A stretch of 64,000 bases of DNA from Salinilacustrithrix sp034522155. GTDB lineage: Bacteria > Actinomycetota > Acidimicrobiia > Acidimicrobiales > Salinilacustritrichaceae. Under the pieces are notes generated by a model. It worked only from the letters and a program-made list of their open reading frames with translations. It had not been told where the DNA came from and did not search any database. The stretch is from NCBI GenBank assembly GCA_034522155.1, contig JAXHLP010000006.1, forward strand, positions 558,001 through 622,000, read 5' to 3'. Position numbers and translations under genes: made by a program. Positions 16,849 through 27,788 of the stretch are shown piece after piece; the stretch's first letter is position 1; every line of letters begins with the position of its first letter.

Positions 16849-19128
16849 TCAGTCGAGTGCGCCCCGGATCGCCGTCCACACCCGTTCCGGAGTGAGGGGC
16901 AGGTCGATGTGGCGCACCCCCAGGTGGGACACGGCGTCGACCACGGCGTTCTGGACCGCAGGGGTGGCACCGATCGTCCCGGCTTCGCCGATGCCCTTGG
17001 CCCCGAGCGGGTTGTGGGGCGTGGGAGTCTCGTGCTCGACGCGCTCGAACGACGGGAACTCGGCGGCCGAGGGGAAGGAGTAGTCGGCGAGCGTGGCCGT
17101 GAGGGGGTTGCCATCGTCGTCGTAGCGGACCTCCTCGAACAGCGCCTGGCTGGCGCCGGCCGCGACACCGCCGTGGACCTGCCCGTCGAAGATCAGTGGG
17201 TTCACGATCGTTCCCGCGTCGTCGCACGCGACGTGGCGGACGAGCCGAACGGCGCCGGTCTCGGTGTCGACCTCGACCACCGACACGTGGGCGCCGAACG
17301 GGAACGTCGAACCACCGCCCGCGAAGTCGTTCTCGGCGAAGAGCTTCTCCACGCCGGCGTCGGGCGCGGCCGAGGCGAGCTCGGCCCAGGTCCGGGCGCT
17401 GACCGGCGTTCCCGCCACGGCGAAGGTGCCGGCGTCACGGTCGTGCTCGATGTCGTCGACCGACGCTTCGAGCAGGTCGGCGGCGAGCTTCCGTGCCTGC
17501 TCGACGACGAGCTCGGCCGCTGCCGCCGCGGCGGCGCCACCGATCTGCAGCGACTTGGACCCGCCCGTCCCGGTACCTCGAGGGACATCGGCGGTGTCGC
17601 CGTGGCGCACGTCGATCCGCTCCACCGGAATCCCGGTCCGGTCCGAGACCAGCATCGCCCACGCGGTGTGGTGGCCCTGACCGTGCGCCGACGAGCCGGT
17701 GCGGACCAGCGCGCCGCCGTCGACGGTGATCTCGACGGACCCGTACTCGGTGTCCTGGAGGACGTTGGTGATCTCCACGTACGACGACAACCCGATCCCG
17801 AGCTGGCGCGGGTCGCCTGAAGCCCGGCGTTCGGCCTGCTCGGCCAGCAACTGCTCGTAGCCGGCGGCGTCGAGGGCGGCATCGAGCACGGCTGCGTACT
17901 CCCCGCTGTCGTAGCTGCCGCCGGTGGCGGTCCGCAACGGAAAGGCGTCGGGCGGGATGAGGTTCCTGCGGCGTACCTCCGCCGGGTCCATGCCGATCTC
18001 GTCGGCGAAGCGGTCGACCATGCGCTCGATGGCTGCGGCCGCCTCGGGGCGACCGGCGCCCCGGTAGGCCCCGACGGTCGAGGTGTTGGTGAGGACCGAC
18101 CGGATCCGCACCCGGACATCGTCGATGCTGTGGCAGCCGGGAGCCATCATCCGGGTCATGTACGGCAGGACGCAGCCGGTGCCGGCGTAGGCGCCGCCGT
18201 CCTGGATGACGTCGAGCCGGTAGCCGGTGATGGTGCCGTCCCGGCGCCCGGCGATGCTCGCGTACTGGATCTGGCCGCGGCCCTGGACCATGCCGACGAG
18301 GTTCTCGGACCGGGTCTCGGTCCAGCGGACGGGTCGGCCGAGACGGCGCGCCAGCCACGGGACGAGCAGCTCCTCGGGCGTGGTGCCGTGCTTGGCACCG
18401 AATCCCCCGCCCACGTCGGGGGTGATCACGTGGACTTGCGAGGGATCGACGGCGAACAGCTCTGCGACGGCGTCGCGAGTGCCGTGGGCACCCTGGGTGC
18501 ACGACCAGAGCGTGAGGTGGTCGCCCTCCCAGCGGGCCGCGGCCACGCGGCCCTCGAGGGGGACCGCCGCCATGCGCTGGTTCACCAGCCGCTCGCTCAG
18601 GACCACTTCGCCCTCGAGGTCGTCGGGACCCACCGGGTCGCCCTGGTCGAGCACGACGTTGGTTCCGAGGTCGGGAAACAGCAGCACGCTTCCCTCGATG
18701 GCCACCTCGGGGTCCACGACGGCTGGGAACGGCTCGACGTCGGCCCACACCGCCTCGGTGGCGTCGGCAGCCTGCCGGGCCGTCTCGGCGACCACGGCCA
18801 CGATCGGTTCGCCGACGTGACGAACCACGCCGGTGGCGAGCAGGGGCTGGCCCACCTCGTGCTCGAGCAGGGGCGAGGAGGTGAGCGGGCCGATGTCGAC
18901 GTCGGCACCAGTCACCACGTCGACGACGCCCGGCATGTCGCGCGCCGCATCGACATCGATCGACTCGATCCGGCCGTGGGCGGTCATGGCCCGCACGAAG
19001 GCCACGTGGAGCGCGTCGCGGGGTGCGATGTTGTCGATGTAGGTCGCCTCGCCCCGCAGGAGCGACGGATCCTCGACCCGCTGGACCCGTGTGCCGAGGA
19101 TGCTGCCGCTGGTCGCTGTCGAGGTCAT
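16849..19128 (-). CDS. Xanthine dehydrogenase/CoxL family molybdopterin-binding subunit, form II
   Basis: 759 residues from an ATG at 19128. It starts with GTRVQRVEDPSLLRGEATY, a classic opening of the large subunit. QGAHGTRDAVAE and VGGGFGAKHG bind the molybdopterin cofactor. AYRGAGR near residue 352 is the form II active-site loop; true CO dehydrogenases (form I) have AYxCSFR instead. GAKGIGEAG near 715 holds the catalytic Glu. The enzyme should hydroxylate an aldehyde, purine or other heterocycle. The FAD (CoxM) and 2Fe-2S (CoxS) subunits usually sit next door but are missing here, so partners must lie elsewhere. The frame upstream is open because of the shifted ettA; that is not a fusion. 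Confidence 0.88.
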   Translation of the reverse strand: MTSTATSGSILGTRVQRVEDPSLLRGEATYIDNIAPRDALHVAFVRAMTAHGRIESIDVDAARDMPGVVDVVTGADVDIGPLTSSPLLEHEVGQPLLATGVVRHVGEPIVAVVAETARQAADATEAVWADVEPFPAVVDPEVAIEGSVLLFPDLGTNVVLDQGDPVGPDDLEGEVVLSERLVNQRMAAVPLEGRVAAARWEGDHLTLWSCTQGAHGTRDAVAELFAVDPSQVHVITPDVGGGFGAKHGTTPEELLVPWLARRLGRPVRWTETRSENLVGMVQGRGQIQYASIAGRRDGTITGYRLDVIQDGGAYAGTGCVLPYMTRMMAPGCHSIDDVRVRIRSVLTNTSTVGAYRGAGRPEAAAAIERMVDRFADEIGMDPAEVRRRNLIPPDAFPLRTATGGSYDSGEYAAVLDAALDAAGYEQLLAEQAERRASGDPRQLGIGLSSYVEITNVLQDTEYGSVEITVDGGALVRTGSSAHGQGHHTAWAMLVSDRTGIPVERIDVRHGDTADVPRGTGTGGSKSLQIGGAAAAAAAELVVEQARKLAADLLEASVDDIEHDRDAGTFAVAGTPVSARTWAELASAAPDAGVEKLFAENDFAGGGSTFPFGAHVSVVEVDTETGAVRLVRHVACDDAGTIVNPLIFDGQVHGGVAAGASQALFEEVRYDDDGNPLTATLADYSFPSAAEFPSFERVEHETPTPHNPLGAKGIGEAGTIGATPAVQNAVVDAVSHLGVRHIDLPLTPERVWTAIRGALD

Positions 19129-19190
19129 GTCGCCGTGTCTACCGCTCCGGGGCCCGAGCGGCCCGCGCGGCACGCCGGGCGACGAAGGAG

Positions 19191-20868
<1,678 letters not shown>

Positions 20869-20875
20869 GCGGGGA

Positions 20876-20881
20876 ACCCTA
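20876..20881 (-). promoter_or_regulatory. Putative -10 box TAGGGT for ettA
   Basis: On the minus strand TAGGGT ends seven bases before the GTG at 20868, supporting that start as leaderless. It faces the kgd promoter across a 189-base divergent gap. Confidence 0.4.
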
Positions 20882-21045
20882 TTGGCGAGGCCTCCCGACG
20901 AGACGAACGCGCCCATCGGCGCGGTACACCATCAGGGCGGGACGGGCGCGCCGATCCTCGGTGGCCAACGGAGCGCGACCCCTGAGTGGTGGAGCCCCCG
21001 TGAATGCTGGGTTTCAGTGGCGATGGGACCAGTCGGATGCACGGG

Positions 21046-21051
21046 TACGAT
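21046..21051 (+). promoter_or_regulatory. Putative -10 box TACGAT for kgd
   Basis: TACGAT ends six bases before the GTG at 21058, which argues for that start over the upstream in-frame ATGs at 21004 and 21037, since a transcript from here would not include them. Confidence 0.4.
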
Positions 21052-21057
21052 CCGCGT

Positions 21058-24000
21058 GTGGCCCATGACCAGATCCCGGATGTCACCGGCCCGAACTCGT
21101 GGATGGTCGACGAGATGTACGAGCTGTACCTCGCCGACCCCTCATCGGTCTCGGAGGCATGGCAGGACTTCTTCGCCGACTACAGGCGCGACATCGACGA
21201 GACCTCGCCCGCTCCGACGGCGGGGCCCGACGGTTCCAAGGCGACGCCGTCCGCGCGGGAGGCGCCCGAGTCCGAGTCGAGCGCCAGCGCCGACTCGGGC
21301 GGTGAGGCGACGCGTGCGAGCCGACCGCAAGCGAACGACGAGCCCGAACCGGGAGAGCCGATCCGTGGCGTGGGCGCCCGGATCGTGGAGAACATGGAGC
21401 AGAGCCTCGAGGTCCCCACGGCCACGAGCTTCCGCGAGGTCCCGGCCAAGCTGCTCGAGGTCAACCGCAAGGTCATCAACGGCTACCTGGGCCGAACGAG
21501 GGGTGGGAAGGTCAGCTTCACCCACCTGATCGGCTACGCGGTGGTGCGGGCCATCGCCGACACGATGCCGGTGATGAACCACAGCTTCGTCGAGGGCGCC
21601 GACGGCAAGCCCCGGCGGGTGCGCAACGAGCACGTCGGGCTCGGCATCGCGGTCGACGTCGAGAAGGCCGACGGGTCGCGGTCGTTGATGGTGCCGTGCA
21701 TCAAGGAGGCCGACGCCCTCGACTTCAAGGGGTTCTGGGCCAACTACGAGGAGATCATCCGCAAGGTCCGCAACAACAAGCTGACTCCCGACGACTTCAG
21801 CGGGGTCACCGTGAGCCTCACCAACCCGGGCACGATCGGTACGGTGCAGTCGGTGCCCCGGCTGATGCCGGGCCAGGGGACCATCGTCGGTGTCGGTGCC
21901 ATCGACTTCCCGGCCGAGTACCAGGCCGCCGACTCCGACACCCTCGCCGATCTCGGCGTGTCGAAGGTCATCACCATCTCTTCGACCTACGACCACCGGA
22001 TCATCCAGGGCGCCGAGTCCGGGATGTTCCTCAAGCGGGTCCACGAGCTCCTGCTCGGCGAGGACGAGTTCTACGAGGACGTCTTCCGAGCGCTCGGCGT
22101 GCCCTACGAGGCCGTCCAGTGGCGGACCGACGTCCGCCCGGTCGACCAGCAGCAGCACCGGCTCGAGAAGCAGATGGCCGTCCAGCGGCTCATCAACATG
22201 TACCGGGTCCGCGGTCATCTCATCGCCGACCTCGATCCGTTGCGCTGGCGCGAGCCCCACTTCCATCCCGAGCTCGACCCACTGACCTACGGCCTGACCA
22301 TCTGGGATCTCGACCGCGTGTACCTCACCGGTGGCCTCGCCGGCCAGGACCGCATGGACCTCGGGTCGATCCTGAAGGTGCTGCGCGACGCCTACTGCCG
22401 GACGATGGGCATCGAGTACATGCACATCCAGGAGCCCGACCAGAAGGCCTGGATCCAGCAGGAGGTCGAGGGAGTCTCGGTCGAGCTCACGACCGAGGAG
22501 CAGCAGCACGTTCTCGGCCGGTTGAACGCGGCCGAGGCCTTCGAGAAGTTCCTCGCGACGAAGTACGTGGGTCAGAAGCGCTTCGGTCTCGAGGGTGGGG
22601 AGTCGGCCATCGTCATCCTCGACGCCGTGCTCGAGGCCGCCGCCGACCAGTCCATGGACAAGGCGGTCCTGGGCATGGCCCACCGTGGGCGCCTCAACGT
22701 CCTGGTGAACATCGCTGGCAAGCACCACGACAAGCTCTTCAGCGAGTTCGAGGGCTTCGTCCCGGAGAACTCCGTGCAGGGTTCGGGCGACGTGAAGTAC
22801 CACCTCGGCCAGGAAGGCGTCTTCGAGTCGCGGCACGGCACCAAGCTGCCGGTGGCCCTCGCTGCCAATCCCAGCCACCTCGAGGCGGTCGATCCCGTGG
22901 TCGTGGGCATGGTGCGTGCCATCCAGGACCAGATCGACGTGCCCGACGCCTTCTCCGTCCTGCCGGTCCTGATCCACGGCGACGCCGCCTTCGCCGGGCA
23001 GGGCGTGGTGGCCGAGACGCTGCAGATGTCCGACATCCGCGGCTACCGCGTCGGCGGCACGATCCACCTCATCATCAACAACCAGATCGGCTACACGACC
23101 ACGCCTGACGCCAGCCGGTCGGGCTTCTACACCACCGACGTGGCCAAGATGATCCAGGCGCCGGTCATCCACGTGAACGGCGACGACCCCGAAGCCTGCG
23201 TGCGGGCCGCTCGCCTCGCCATGGGCTTCCGGGAGCGGTTCAACAAGGACGTCGTGATCGACATGGTGTGCTACCGGCGCCACGGTCACAACGAGGGCGA
23301 CGACCCGAGCTACACCCAGCCGCAGATGTACACGGCCATCGATCAGCACCGTTCCGTCCGCAAGCTCTACACCGAGTCGCTGGTCCGGCGGAACCACCTG
23401 ACCCTCGAGGAGGCCGAGCAGGCCCTCGACGACTTCCAGGCCCGCCTCCAGGCCAAGCTCGACGAGACCCGCGAGTCCGCGCCGGACGCCGAGTACGTGG
23501 CAGCCGAGCCGCCGCCGCCGCCGGGCGTGCTTCCCCACGCCGAGACCGCGGTCGAGCGGCCGGTGCTCGATCAGATCTTCTCGGTCATGGACTCCTGGCC
23601 CGAGAGCTTCCACATCCACCCCAAGCTCGAGCGTCAGTTCAAGAGCCGCCGCAAGTTGTGGGAGGAGGAGGGCGAGGTCGACTGGCACCTCGCTGAAGCG
23701 TTCGCGTACGGCTCGCTCCTGCTCGAGGGGATCGACATCCGCCTGGCCGGCCAGGACACCCGCCGGGGCACGTTCGCGCACCGCCATGCCGTGTACCACG
23801 ATCACGAGAACGGCACCGAGTACGTGCCGCTGGCGAACCTCGCCGATCAGTCCGAGCAGGGCAAGTTCTGGGTCTACGACTCGTTGCTGTCGGAGTACGC
23901 GGCGCTGGGTTTCGAGTACGGGTACTCGGTCGAGAACAAGGACGCGCTCGTGCTCTGGGAGGCCCAGTTCGGCGACTTCGTCAACGGGGCTCAAATCATC

Positions 24001-24708
24001 ATCGACCAGTTCCTGGTGTCGGGCAGCGACAAGTGGGACGAGGACTCCGGTCTCGTCCTGCTGCTCCCGCACGGCTACGAGGGGCAGGGCCCCGAGCACA
24101 GCTCCGCCCGCATGGAGCGGTTCCTCCTGCTCGCCGCCGAGGACAACATCCAGGTGGCCAACTGCAGCACGGCCGCGCAGTTCTTCCACCTGCTCCGCCG
24201 CCAGTCGGTGCGGGACATCCGCCGTCCGCTGATCGTCTTCACGCCCAAGTCGTTGCTGCGGGCCAAGCCCGCCCGGTCGCCGGTCGGCGAGCTCACCTCG
24301 GGCACCTTCGAGGAGGTGCTCCCCGACATGGCCGACATCGATGCCAGCTCGGTCAACCGGGTGGTTCTGTGCAGCGGCAAGGTGGCCCAGGACGCGATCG
24401 CCGCACGCGACGAGCGTGGCGCGCCCGTGGCCATCGTCCGCGTCGAGCAGCTCTATCCCTGGCCCGAGGCGATGCTGGCCGAGCAGGTCGGTCGCTATCC
24501 CAATGCCACCGAGATCGTCTGGCTCCAGGAGGAGCCCGAGAACATGGGCGCCTGGAACTTCGCGAAGGGTCGGCTCTACGACGGGTTCGGCGACAGCCAC
24601 AAGATCCAGCGGGTCAGCCGCTTCGAATCGGGATCACCCGCCACGGGGTCCAACACCATCCACAACCAGGAACAGGCTGCGATCCTCGACAAAGCTCTCA
24701 GCTTCTGA
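21058..24708 (+). CDS. kgd: Multifunctional 2-oxoglutarate dehydrogenase/decarboxylase Kgd (E1-E2 fusion)
   Basis: 1216 residues, near the 1231 of mycobacterial Kgd. The N-terminal segment (YLADPSSVSEAWQDFF) is the E1o-type docking region. A linker rich in Ala, Ser and Glu leads to a succinyltransferase (E2) domain, FTHLIGYAVVRAIA to YDHRIIQGAESG (about residue 310, catalytic His). The TPP-dependent E1 part follows: GMAHRGRLNVL (about 539), GDAAFAGQG (about 640) and the transketolase-like C-terminus. There is no lipoyl domain, as in mycobacteria, so a separate lipoyl E2 is needed for the full complex. It feeds the TCA cycle from 2-oxoglutarate. Two in-frame ATGs upstream are possible starts. 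Confidence 0.95.
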   Translation: MAHDQIPDVTGPNSWMVDEMYELYLADPSSVSEAWQDFFADYRRDIDETSPAPTAGPDGSKATPSAREAPESESSASADSGGEATRASRPQANDEPEPGEPIRGVGARIVENMEQSLEVPTATSFREVPAKLLEVNRKVINGYLGRTRGGKVSFTHLIGYAVVRAIADTMPVMNHSFVEGADGKPRRVRNEHVGLGIAVDVEKADGSRSLMVPCIKEADALDFKGFWANYEEIIRKVRNNKLTPDDFSGVTVSLTNPGTIGTVQSVPRLMPGQGTIVGVGAIDFPAEYQAADSDTLADLGVSKVITISSTYDHRIIQGAESGMFLKRVHELLLGEDEFYEDVFRALGVPYEAVQWRTDVRPVDQQQHRLEKQMAVQRLINMYRVRGHLIADLDPLRWREPHFHPELDPLTYGLTIWDLDRVYLTGGLAGQDRMDLGSILKVLRDAYCRTMGIEYMHIQEPDQKAWIQQEVEGVSVELTTEEQQHVLGRLNAAEAFEKFLATKYVGQKRFGLEGGESAIVILDAVLEAAADQSMDKAVLGMAHRGRLNVLVNIAGKHHDKLFSEFEGFVPENSVQGSGDVKYHLGQEGVFESRHGTKLPVALAANPSHLEAVDPVVVGMVRAIQDQIDVPDAFSVLPVLIHGDAAFAGQGVVAETLQMSDIRGYRVGGTIHLIINNQIGYTTTPDASRSGFYTTDVAKMIQAPVIHVNGDDPEACVRAARLAMGFRERFNKDVVIDMVCYRRHGHNEGDDPSYTQPQMYTAIDQHRSVRKLYTESLVRRNHLTLEEAEQALDDFQARLQAKLDETRESAPDAEYVAAEPPPPPGVLPHAETAVERPVLDQIFSVMDSWPESFHIHPKLERQFKSRRKLWEEEGEVDWHLAEAFAYGSLLLEGIDIRLAGQDTRRGTFAHRHAVYHDHENGTEYVPLANLADQSEQGKFWVYDSLLSEYAALGFEYGYSVENKDALVLWEAQFGDFVNGAQIIIDQFLVSGSDKWDEDSGLVLLLPHGYEGQGPEHSSARMERFLLLAAEDNIQVANCSTAAQFFHLLRRQSVRDIRRPLIVFTPKSLLRAKPARSPVGELTSGTFEEVLPDMADIDASSVNRVVLCSGKVAQDAIAARDERGAPVAIVRVEQLYPWPEAMLAEQVGRYPNATEIVWLQEEPENMGAWNFAKGRLYDGFGDSHKIQRVSRFESGSPATGSNTIHNQEQAAILDKALSF

Positions 24709-24772
24709 TCGGACTGTCGAGTCAACCCGGTGAACGTGGTGGAGTCGAGCGCCAGCGAGACGTCACCCCACC

Positions 24773-24834
24773 GACGCAACGCGTCTGCGTTGTACGCGAG
24801 CTGGCCACGAAGGAGCCAGCTCAGGAGTTGCGTC
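24773..24834. terminator. Nested inverted repeats between convergent kgd and HAD genes
   Basis: Outer arms GACGCAAC (24773-24780) and GTTGCGTC (24827-24834) and inner arms GAGCTGGC (24798-24805) and GCCAGCTC (24815-24822) are perfect. It lies between the ends of two convergent genes, so a terminator for both directions is likely. No U-tract is present, as is common in high-GC actinobacteria. Confidence 0.55.
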
Positions 24835-24835
24835 C

Positions 24836-25489
24836 TCAGGACAGGGGGAAGCCGACCACCGCCTCGAGCTCGTGGAGCGCGTCGTCGGGGTCGACGACCT
24901 TGATCGTGGTCATGCCCATGGCCTTGGCCGGCTTGAGATTGATGCCGAGATCGTCGAGGAACACCGCCTCGGACGGCTCGATGGCGAGCTCCTCGCAGGC
25001 GATCTCGTAGAAGCGGGGATCGGGCTTGCGGCAACCCGCCTTGGACGACTCCACGACGACGTCGAAGAGCTCCATCACCCCCTCGAAGCGTTCGGGGTCC
25101 ATCCTCGCCGCCGAGTCGCCGACCGCCTCATCGTCCGCCGGCGCGACGAAGTTGTTGGTCAGACACGCCGTCTGCAGACGCTGCTGGCAGCGGCGCACGG
25201 CCTCCACCATGGCGGGGCGGATCTCGCCGCGGAGCCCGGCCAGGATCTCTGCGGCGTCGACCTCGTGGCCGGCCGCTCGGGCCTCGGCCTCGAACAGCTC
25301 GCAGAACTCGGCGATCGAGACGTCGCTGCGCTCCATCCTGGCCCACGCATTGTCGTCAGGGTTCGTTGCGTTGAGGCCCCGGATGAAGCCCTCCGGGAGC
25401 CGGTTCGCGCGCTCGTAGGCGGCGAACGCCTCGAAGGGGCTCGACAGGATGACTCCGCCGAAGTCGAAGAGGGCTGCGGTGATCGCCAT
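24836..25489 (-). CDS. HAD-superfamily phosphatase (HAD-IA, epoxide-hydrolase N-domain type)
   Basis: 217 residues from an ATG at 25489. LFDFGGVILSS (7-17) holds the nucleophile Asp9; 'DFGGV' is the form seen in the phosphatase domain of soluble epoxide hydrolases and in small HAD-IA proteins. CLTNNF is motif II, SSKAGCRKPDPRFY contains the motif III Lys, and AVFLDDLGINL is motif IV with its acidic pair. A four-helix cap lies between motifs I and II. It should hydrolyse a small organic phosphate; the substrate is unknown. The start of the next gene is 76 bases away on the other strand. Confidence 0.85.
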   Translation of the reverse strand: MAITAALFDFGGVILSSPFEAFAAYERANRLPEGFIRGLNATNPDDNAWARMERSDVSIAEFCELFEAEARAAGHEVDAAEILAGLRGEIRPAMVEAVRRCQQRLQTACLTNNFVAPADDEAVGDSAARMDPERFEGVMELFDVVVESSKAGCRKPDPRFYEIACEELAIEPSEAVFLDDLGINLKPAKAMGMTTIKVVDPDDALHELEAVVGFPLS

Positions 25490-25564
25490 GGCCCGCCGGT
25501 GTACCACGTGCTGCCGCGGGGTCCGTCTGATCGGCGCTGCGCCGTGATTGACTGACCCTCGCCC

Positions 25565-27025
25565 ATGGGCGCGCCACACATCGTCGTCGACGGATCGAAC
25601 ATCGCCACCGAAGGTCGTTCGCTACCGAGCCTCCAGCAGCTGCTGGAGGCTGTTGGCGCGGCCGAAAAGGAGCTGAAGCCCGAGACCGTCACCGTCATCG
25701 TCGATGCCACCTTCGGACATCGCATCGACAAGTCGGAGAAGGCTGACTACGACGAACGCACCAGCAACGGCGAGATCATCACCCCACCGGCCGGGGTGAT
25801 CGGTCGCGGCGATGCGTTCATCCTCGAGGTCGCCGACCGTGCCGACGCGGTGGTGCTGTCGAACGACTCCTTCCAGGAATTCCACGGCGAGTACAAGTGG
25901 CTCTTCGACGAGGGTCGCCTGCTCGGTGGCAAGCACGTGCCGGGCGTCGGCTGGATCTTCCTGGCCCGCTCCCCGGTCCGGGGCCCCGCGAGCCGCAAGG
26001 CGGTGTCGGAGGCCAAGCGAAAGCGGCGCGGCTCCAAGAAGGCCGAGCAGTCGCGACCGAAGAAGAAGTCGTCTCGATCGAAGAAGAAGTCCGACGCCGA
26101 CTCGACGGCGTCGAAGCCCGCGAAGAAGTCCAAGGCCTCGAAGTCATCGAAGGCCGGCGGCCAGCAATCGGCGGGCTCGGATACCCAGCAACGCAAGAGC
26201 GGCGGGAAGGAGCCCGAGCCCTACAACGAACCGCTCCCGTTCATCGAGTTCGTGGGCGCCCATGCCGTGGGCTCGGTGGTCACTGGCGAGGTCGAGCAGT
26301 TCTCCTCCCACGGCGCCTACGTCGTGGTTGACGGCACCCGGTGCTACATCCCGCTCACGGCCATGGCCGACCCGGCGCCCCGCAGCGCCCGCGACGTGCT
26401 CAGCGTCGGTGAGTCCCGCGAGTTCGTGGTCGACGCCGTGGACACGCCCCGCCGCGGCATCGATCTGGCCCTGCCCGGTCTCGAGTCCGCCGACGGCGCG
26501 GACGACGATGCTGGCGTGCCCGACGATGGCGACGATGGCGGCGATGGCGACGGTATCGACGACGTCGAGGCCGAACGAATGGCAGACTCCGAACCGCAAG
26601 GAACCACGGCCGACACGACACCGGCCATCGACGAGACGAAATTGAGCGTGTCGCAACGGCGCAAGCTGCGAGCTCAGAAGGCGGCGGCCGCCGAGGAATC
26701 CGACCCAGACCACGACCCGGTGAGGGAGACCATGGCAGCCAAGAAGAAGGCGTCCAAGAAGCGGCCGAGCAAGAAGAAGGCTCCGGCGAAGAGGACCACG
26801 GCGGCGAAGAAGACCACCGCCGCGAAGAGGAAGTCCACCGCCAAGCGCTCGCCGGCGAAGAAGAAGGCACCGGCCAGGAAGAAGGCACCGGCCAAGAAGA
26901 AGTCGGCGTCGAAGAAGCGGGCACCGGCGAAGAAGAAGGCACCGGCGAAGAAGAAGGCACCGGCCAAGAAGAAGTCGGCGTCGAAGAAGCGGGCACCGGC
27001 CAAGAAGTCGACCAAGAAGCGCTGA
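25565..27025 (+). CDS. RNase (Zc3h12a/PIN-like) fused to an S1 RNA-binding domain and a histone H1-like Lys/Ala tail
   Basis: 486 residues in four parts. Residues 1-145 match the Zc3h12a-type NYN/PIN ribonuclease fold: IVVDGSNIA (Asp9, Asn12), GRGDAFILEVA, VLSNDSFQEF and GRLL correspond to the metal-binding acids of that nuclease. Residues 146-215 are a Lys/Ser linker. Residues about 235-305 read as an S1 RNA-binding barrel (GSVVTGEVEQFSSHGAYVVV). A strongly acidic stretch follows, then 97 residues of AKKKAPAKK-type repeats like histone H1 or the tail of mycobacterial HupB. It likely binds and cuts RNA, perhaps near nucleoid or ribosomes. An internal in-frame ATG (26732) with GGGAG before it could make the tail alone. 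I know no named protein with this set. Confidence 0.75.
   Translation: MGAPHIVVDGSNIATEGRSLPSLQQLLEAVGAAEKELKPETVTVIVDATFGHRIDKSEKADYDERTSNGEIITPPAGVIGRGDAFILEVADRADAVVLSNDSFQEFHGEYKWLFDEGRLLGGKHVPGVGWIFLARSPVRGPASRKAVSEAKRKRRGSKKAEQSRPKKKSSRSKKKSDADSTASKPAKKSKASKSSKAGGQQSAGSDTQQRKSGGKEPEPYNEPLPFIEFVGAHAVGSVVTGEVEQFSSHGAYVVVDGTRCYIPLTAMADPAPRSARDVLSVGESREFVVDAVDTPRRGIDLALPGLESADGADDDAGVPDDGDDGGDGDGIDDVEAERMADSEPQGTTADTTPAIDETKLSVSQRRKLRAQKAAAAEESDPDHDPVRETMAAKKKASKKRPSKKKAPAKRTTAAKKTTAAKRKSTAKRSPAKKKAPARKKAPAKKKSASKKRAPAKKKAPAKKKAPAKKKSASKKRAPAKKSTKKR
26881..27000 (+). repeat. Perfect 48-bp direct repeat (72-bp period) in the Lys/Ala tail
   Basis: 26881-26928 and 26953-27000 are identical over 48 bases and encode the same run of Lys, Ala, Pro and Ser residues. 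Identity at the DNA level, including wobble positions, suggests recent duplication or slippage. Confidence 0.9.
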
Positions 27026-27038
27026 CGTCGACGGGGGA

Positions 27039-27788
27039 TCAGTCGTCGCGGTCGCGCGACGAGCGCGTCGCCTGCTGTTCCTCCCGGGCTGCCTTCATCT
27101 CTTCGAACATGCCGAAGTCGATGGCCACGAACAGGCCCTCGGCCTCGGCGCAGAGCCGGTCACCGGCATGCAGCGTGCCGGTCGTGAACGTCTTGCGGCC
27201 CTCCGTGCGGTCGAAGGTCCCGACGAACCGCAGCTTCTCGCCGAGCGGCGTGGGCGAGCGGTAGTCGACCGACAGCCGGGCGGTCATGCCCGGTTGGCCC
27301 GACAGGGACTGGGCCGCACCCAGCACCTCGTCGAACGCCGCGGCCACGTACCCGCCGTGCACGCAGCCCGGCGGGCCTTCGTAGGCGGGGCCGAACGTCG
27401 CGGTGGCGGCCACGGCGTGGTCGCCGTCGGGACCGAGCGTCAGCGGCGGTGCCAGTGGATTGGCCCGACCGATCATGGGGCTGTGGTCGAAGAACCCGTG
27501 GGGGTCGCCGCTGTTGGCCGATTCGGCGATCTCGTAGATCGAACGCTTGGCTGTCGAGTCGAACAGCGCGGCGACCTCCTCGAGTCGGTCGGCGGCGTCG
27601 CGGATCTCGTCACCGTCAGCGTCGGTGAGCACCAGGCCGTGGAGCACCCGCCGGGCCGCGTCGGCCAGCCGGCGGATCTCGGAGCGGCGCGGCGAGAGCT
27701 CGGCAGCGTTGAGCCGCTCGAGCCGCTGCGGCCAGCCGGGGTCGCCGGGTCCGTCGGTGAGTCGAGGATTCGCGTCGTCGTCGGTCAC
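27039..27788 (-). CDS. PaaI-type hotdog thioesterase with an N-terminal helical extension
   Basis: 249 residues from a GTG that overlaps the stop of xthA as GTGA. The second half is a single hotdog domain: GCVHGGYVAAAFDEVLG is the central helix and its lead-in, as in PaaI/THEM4-like acyl-CoA thioesterases where the HGG loop and the acidic residue form the active site. The first 100 residues are helical and charged and are not part of the hotdog fold; similar extensions occur in actinobacterial members. It should hydrolyse an acyl-CoA of unknown chain. It ends 13 bases from the convergent RNase-S1 gene. Confidence 0.82.
   Translation of the reverse strand: MTDDDANPRLTDGPGDPGWPQRLERLNAAELSPRRSEIRRLADAARRVLHGLVLTDADGDEIRDAADRLEEVAALFDSTAKRSIYEIAESANSGDPHGFFDHSPMIGRANPLAPPLTLGPDGDHAVAATATFGPAYEGPPGCVHGGYVAAAFDEVLGAAQSLSGQPGMTARLSVDYRSPTPLGEKLRFVGTFDRTEGRKTFTTGTLHAGDRLCAEAEGLFVAIDFGMFEEMKAAREEQQATRSSRDRDD

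Noticed and set aside
21142..24600. Long open frame on the minus strand inside kgd (over 1100 codons)
   Set aside because: Composition is typical of the mirror frame of a GC-rich gene, with no family motif. The plus strand carries complete Kgd domains.
26731..27025. Array of short repeats that could suggest a CRISPR or minisatellite locus
   Set aside because: The repeats are in-frame Lys/Ala/Pro codons of the H1-like tail, without spacers of constant length.
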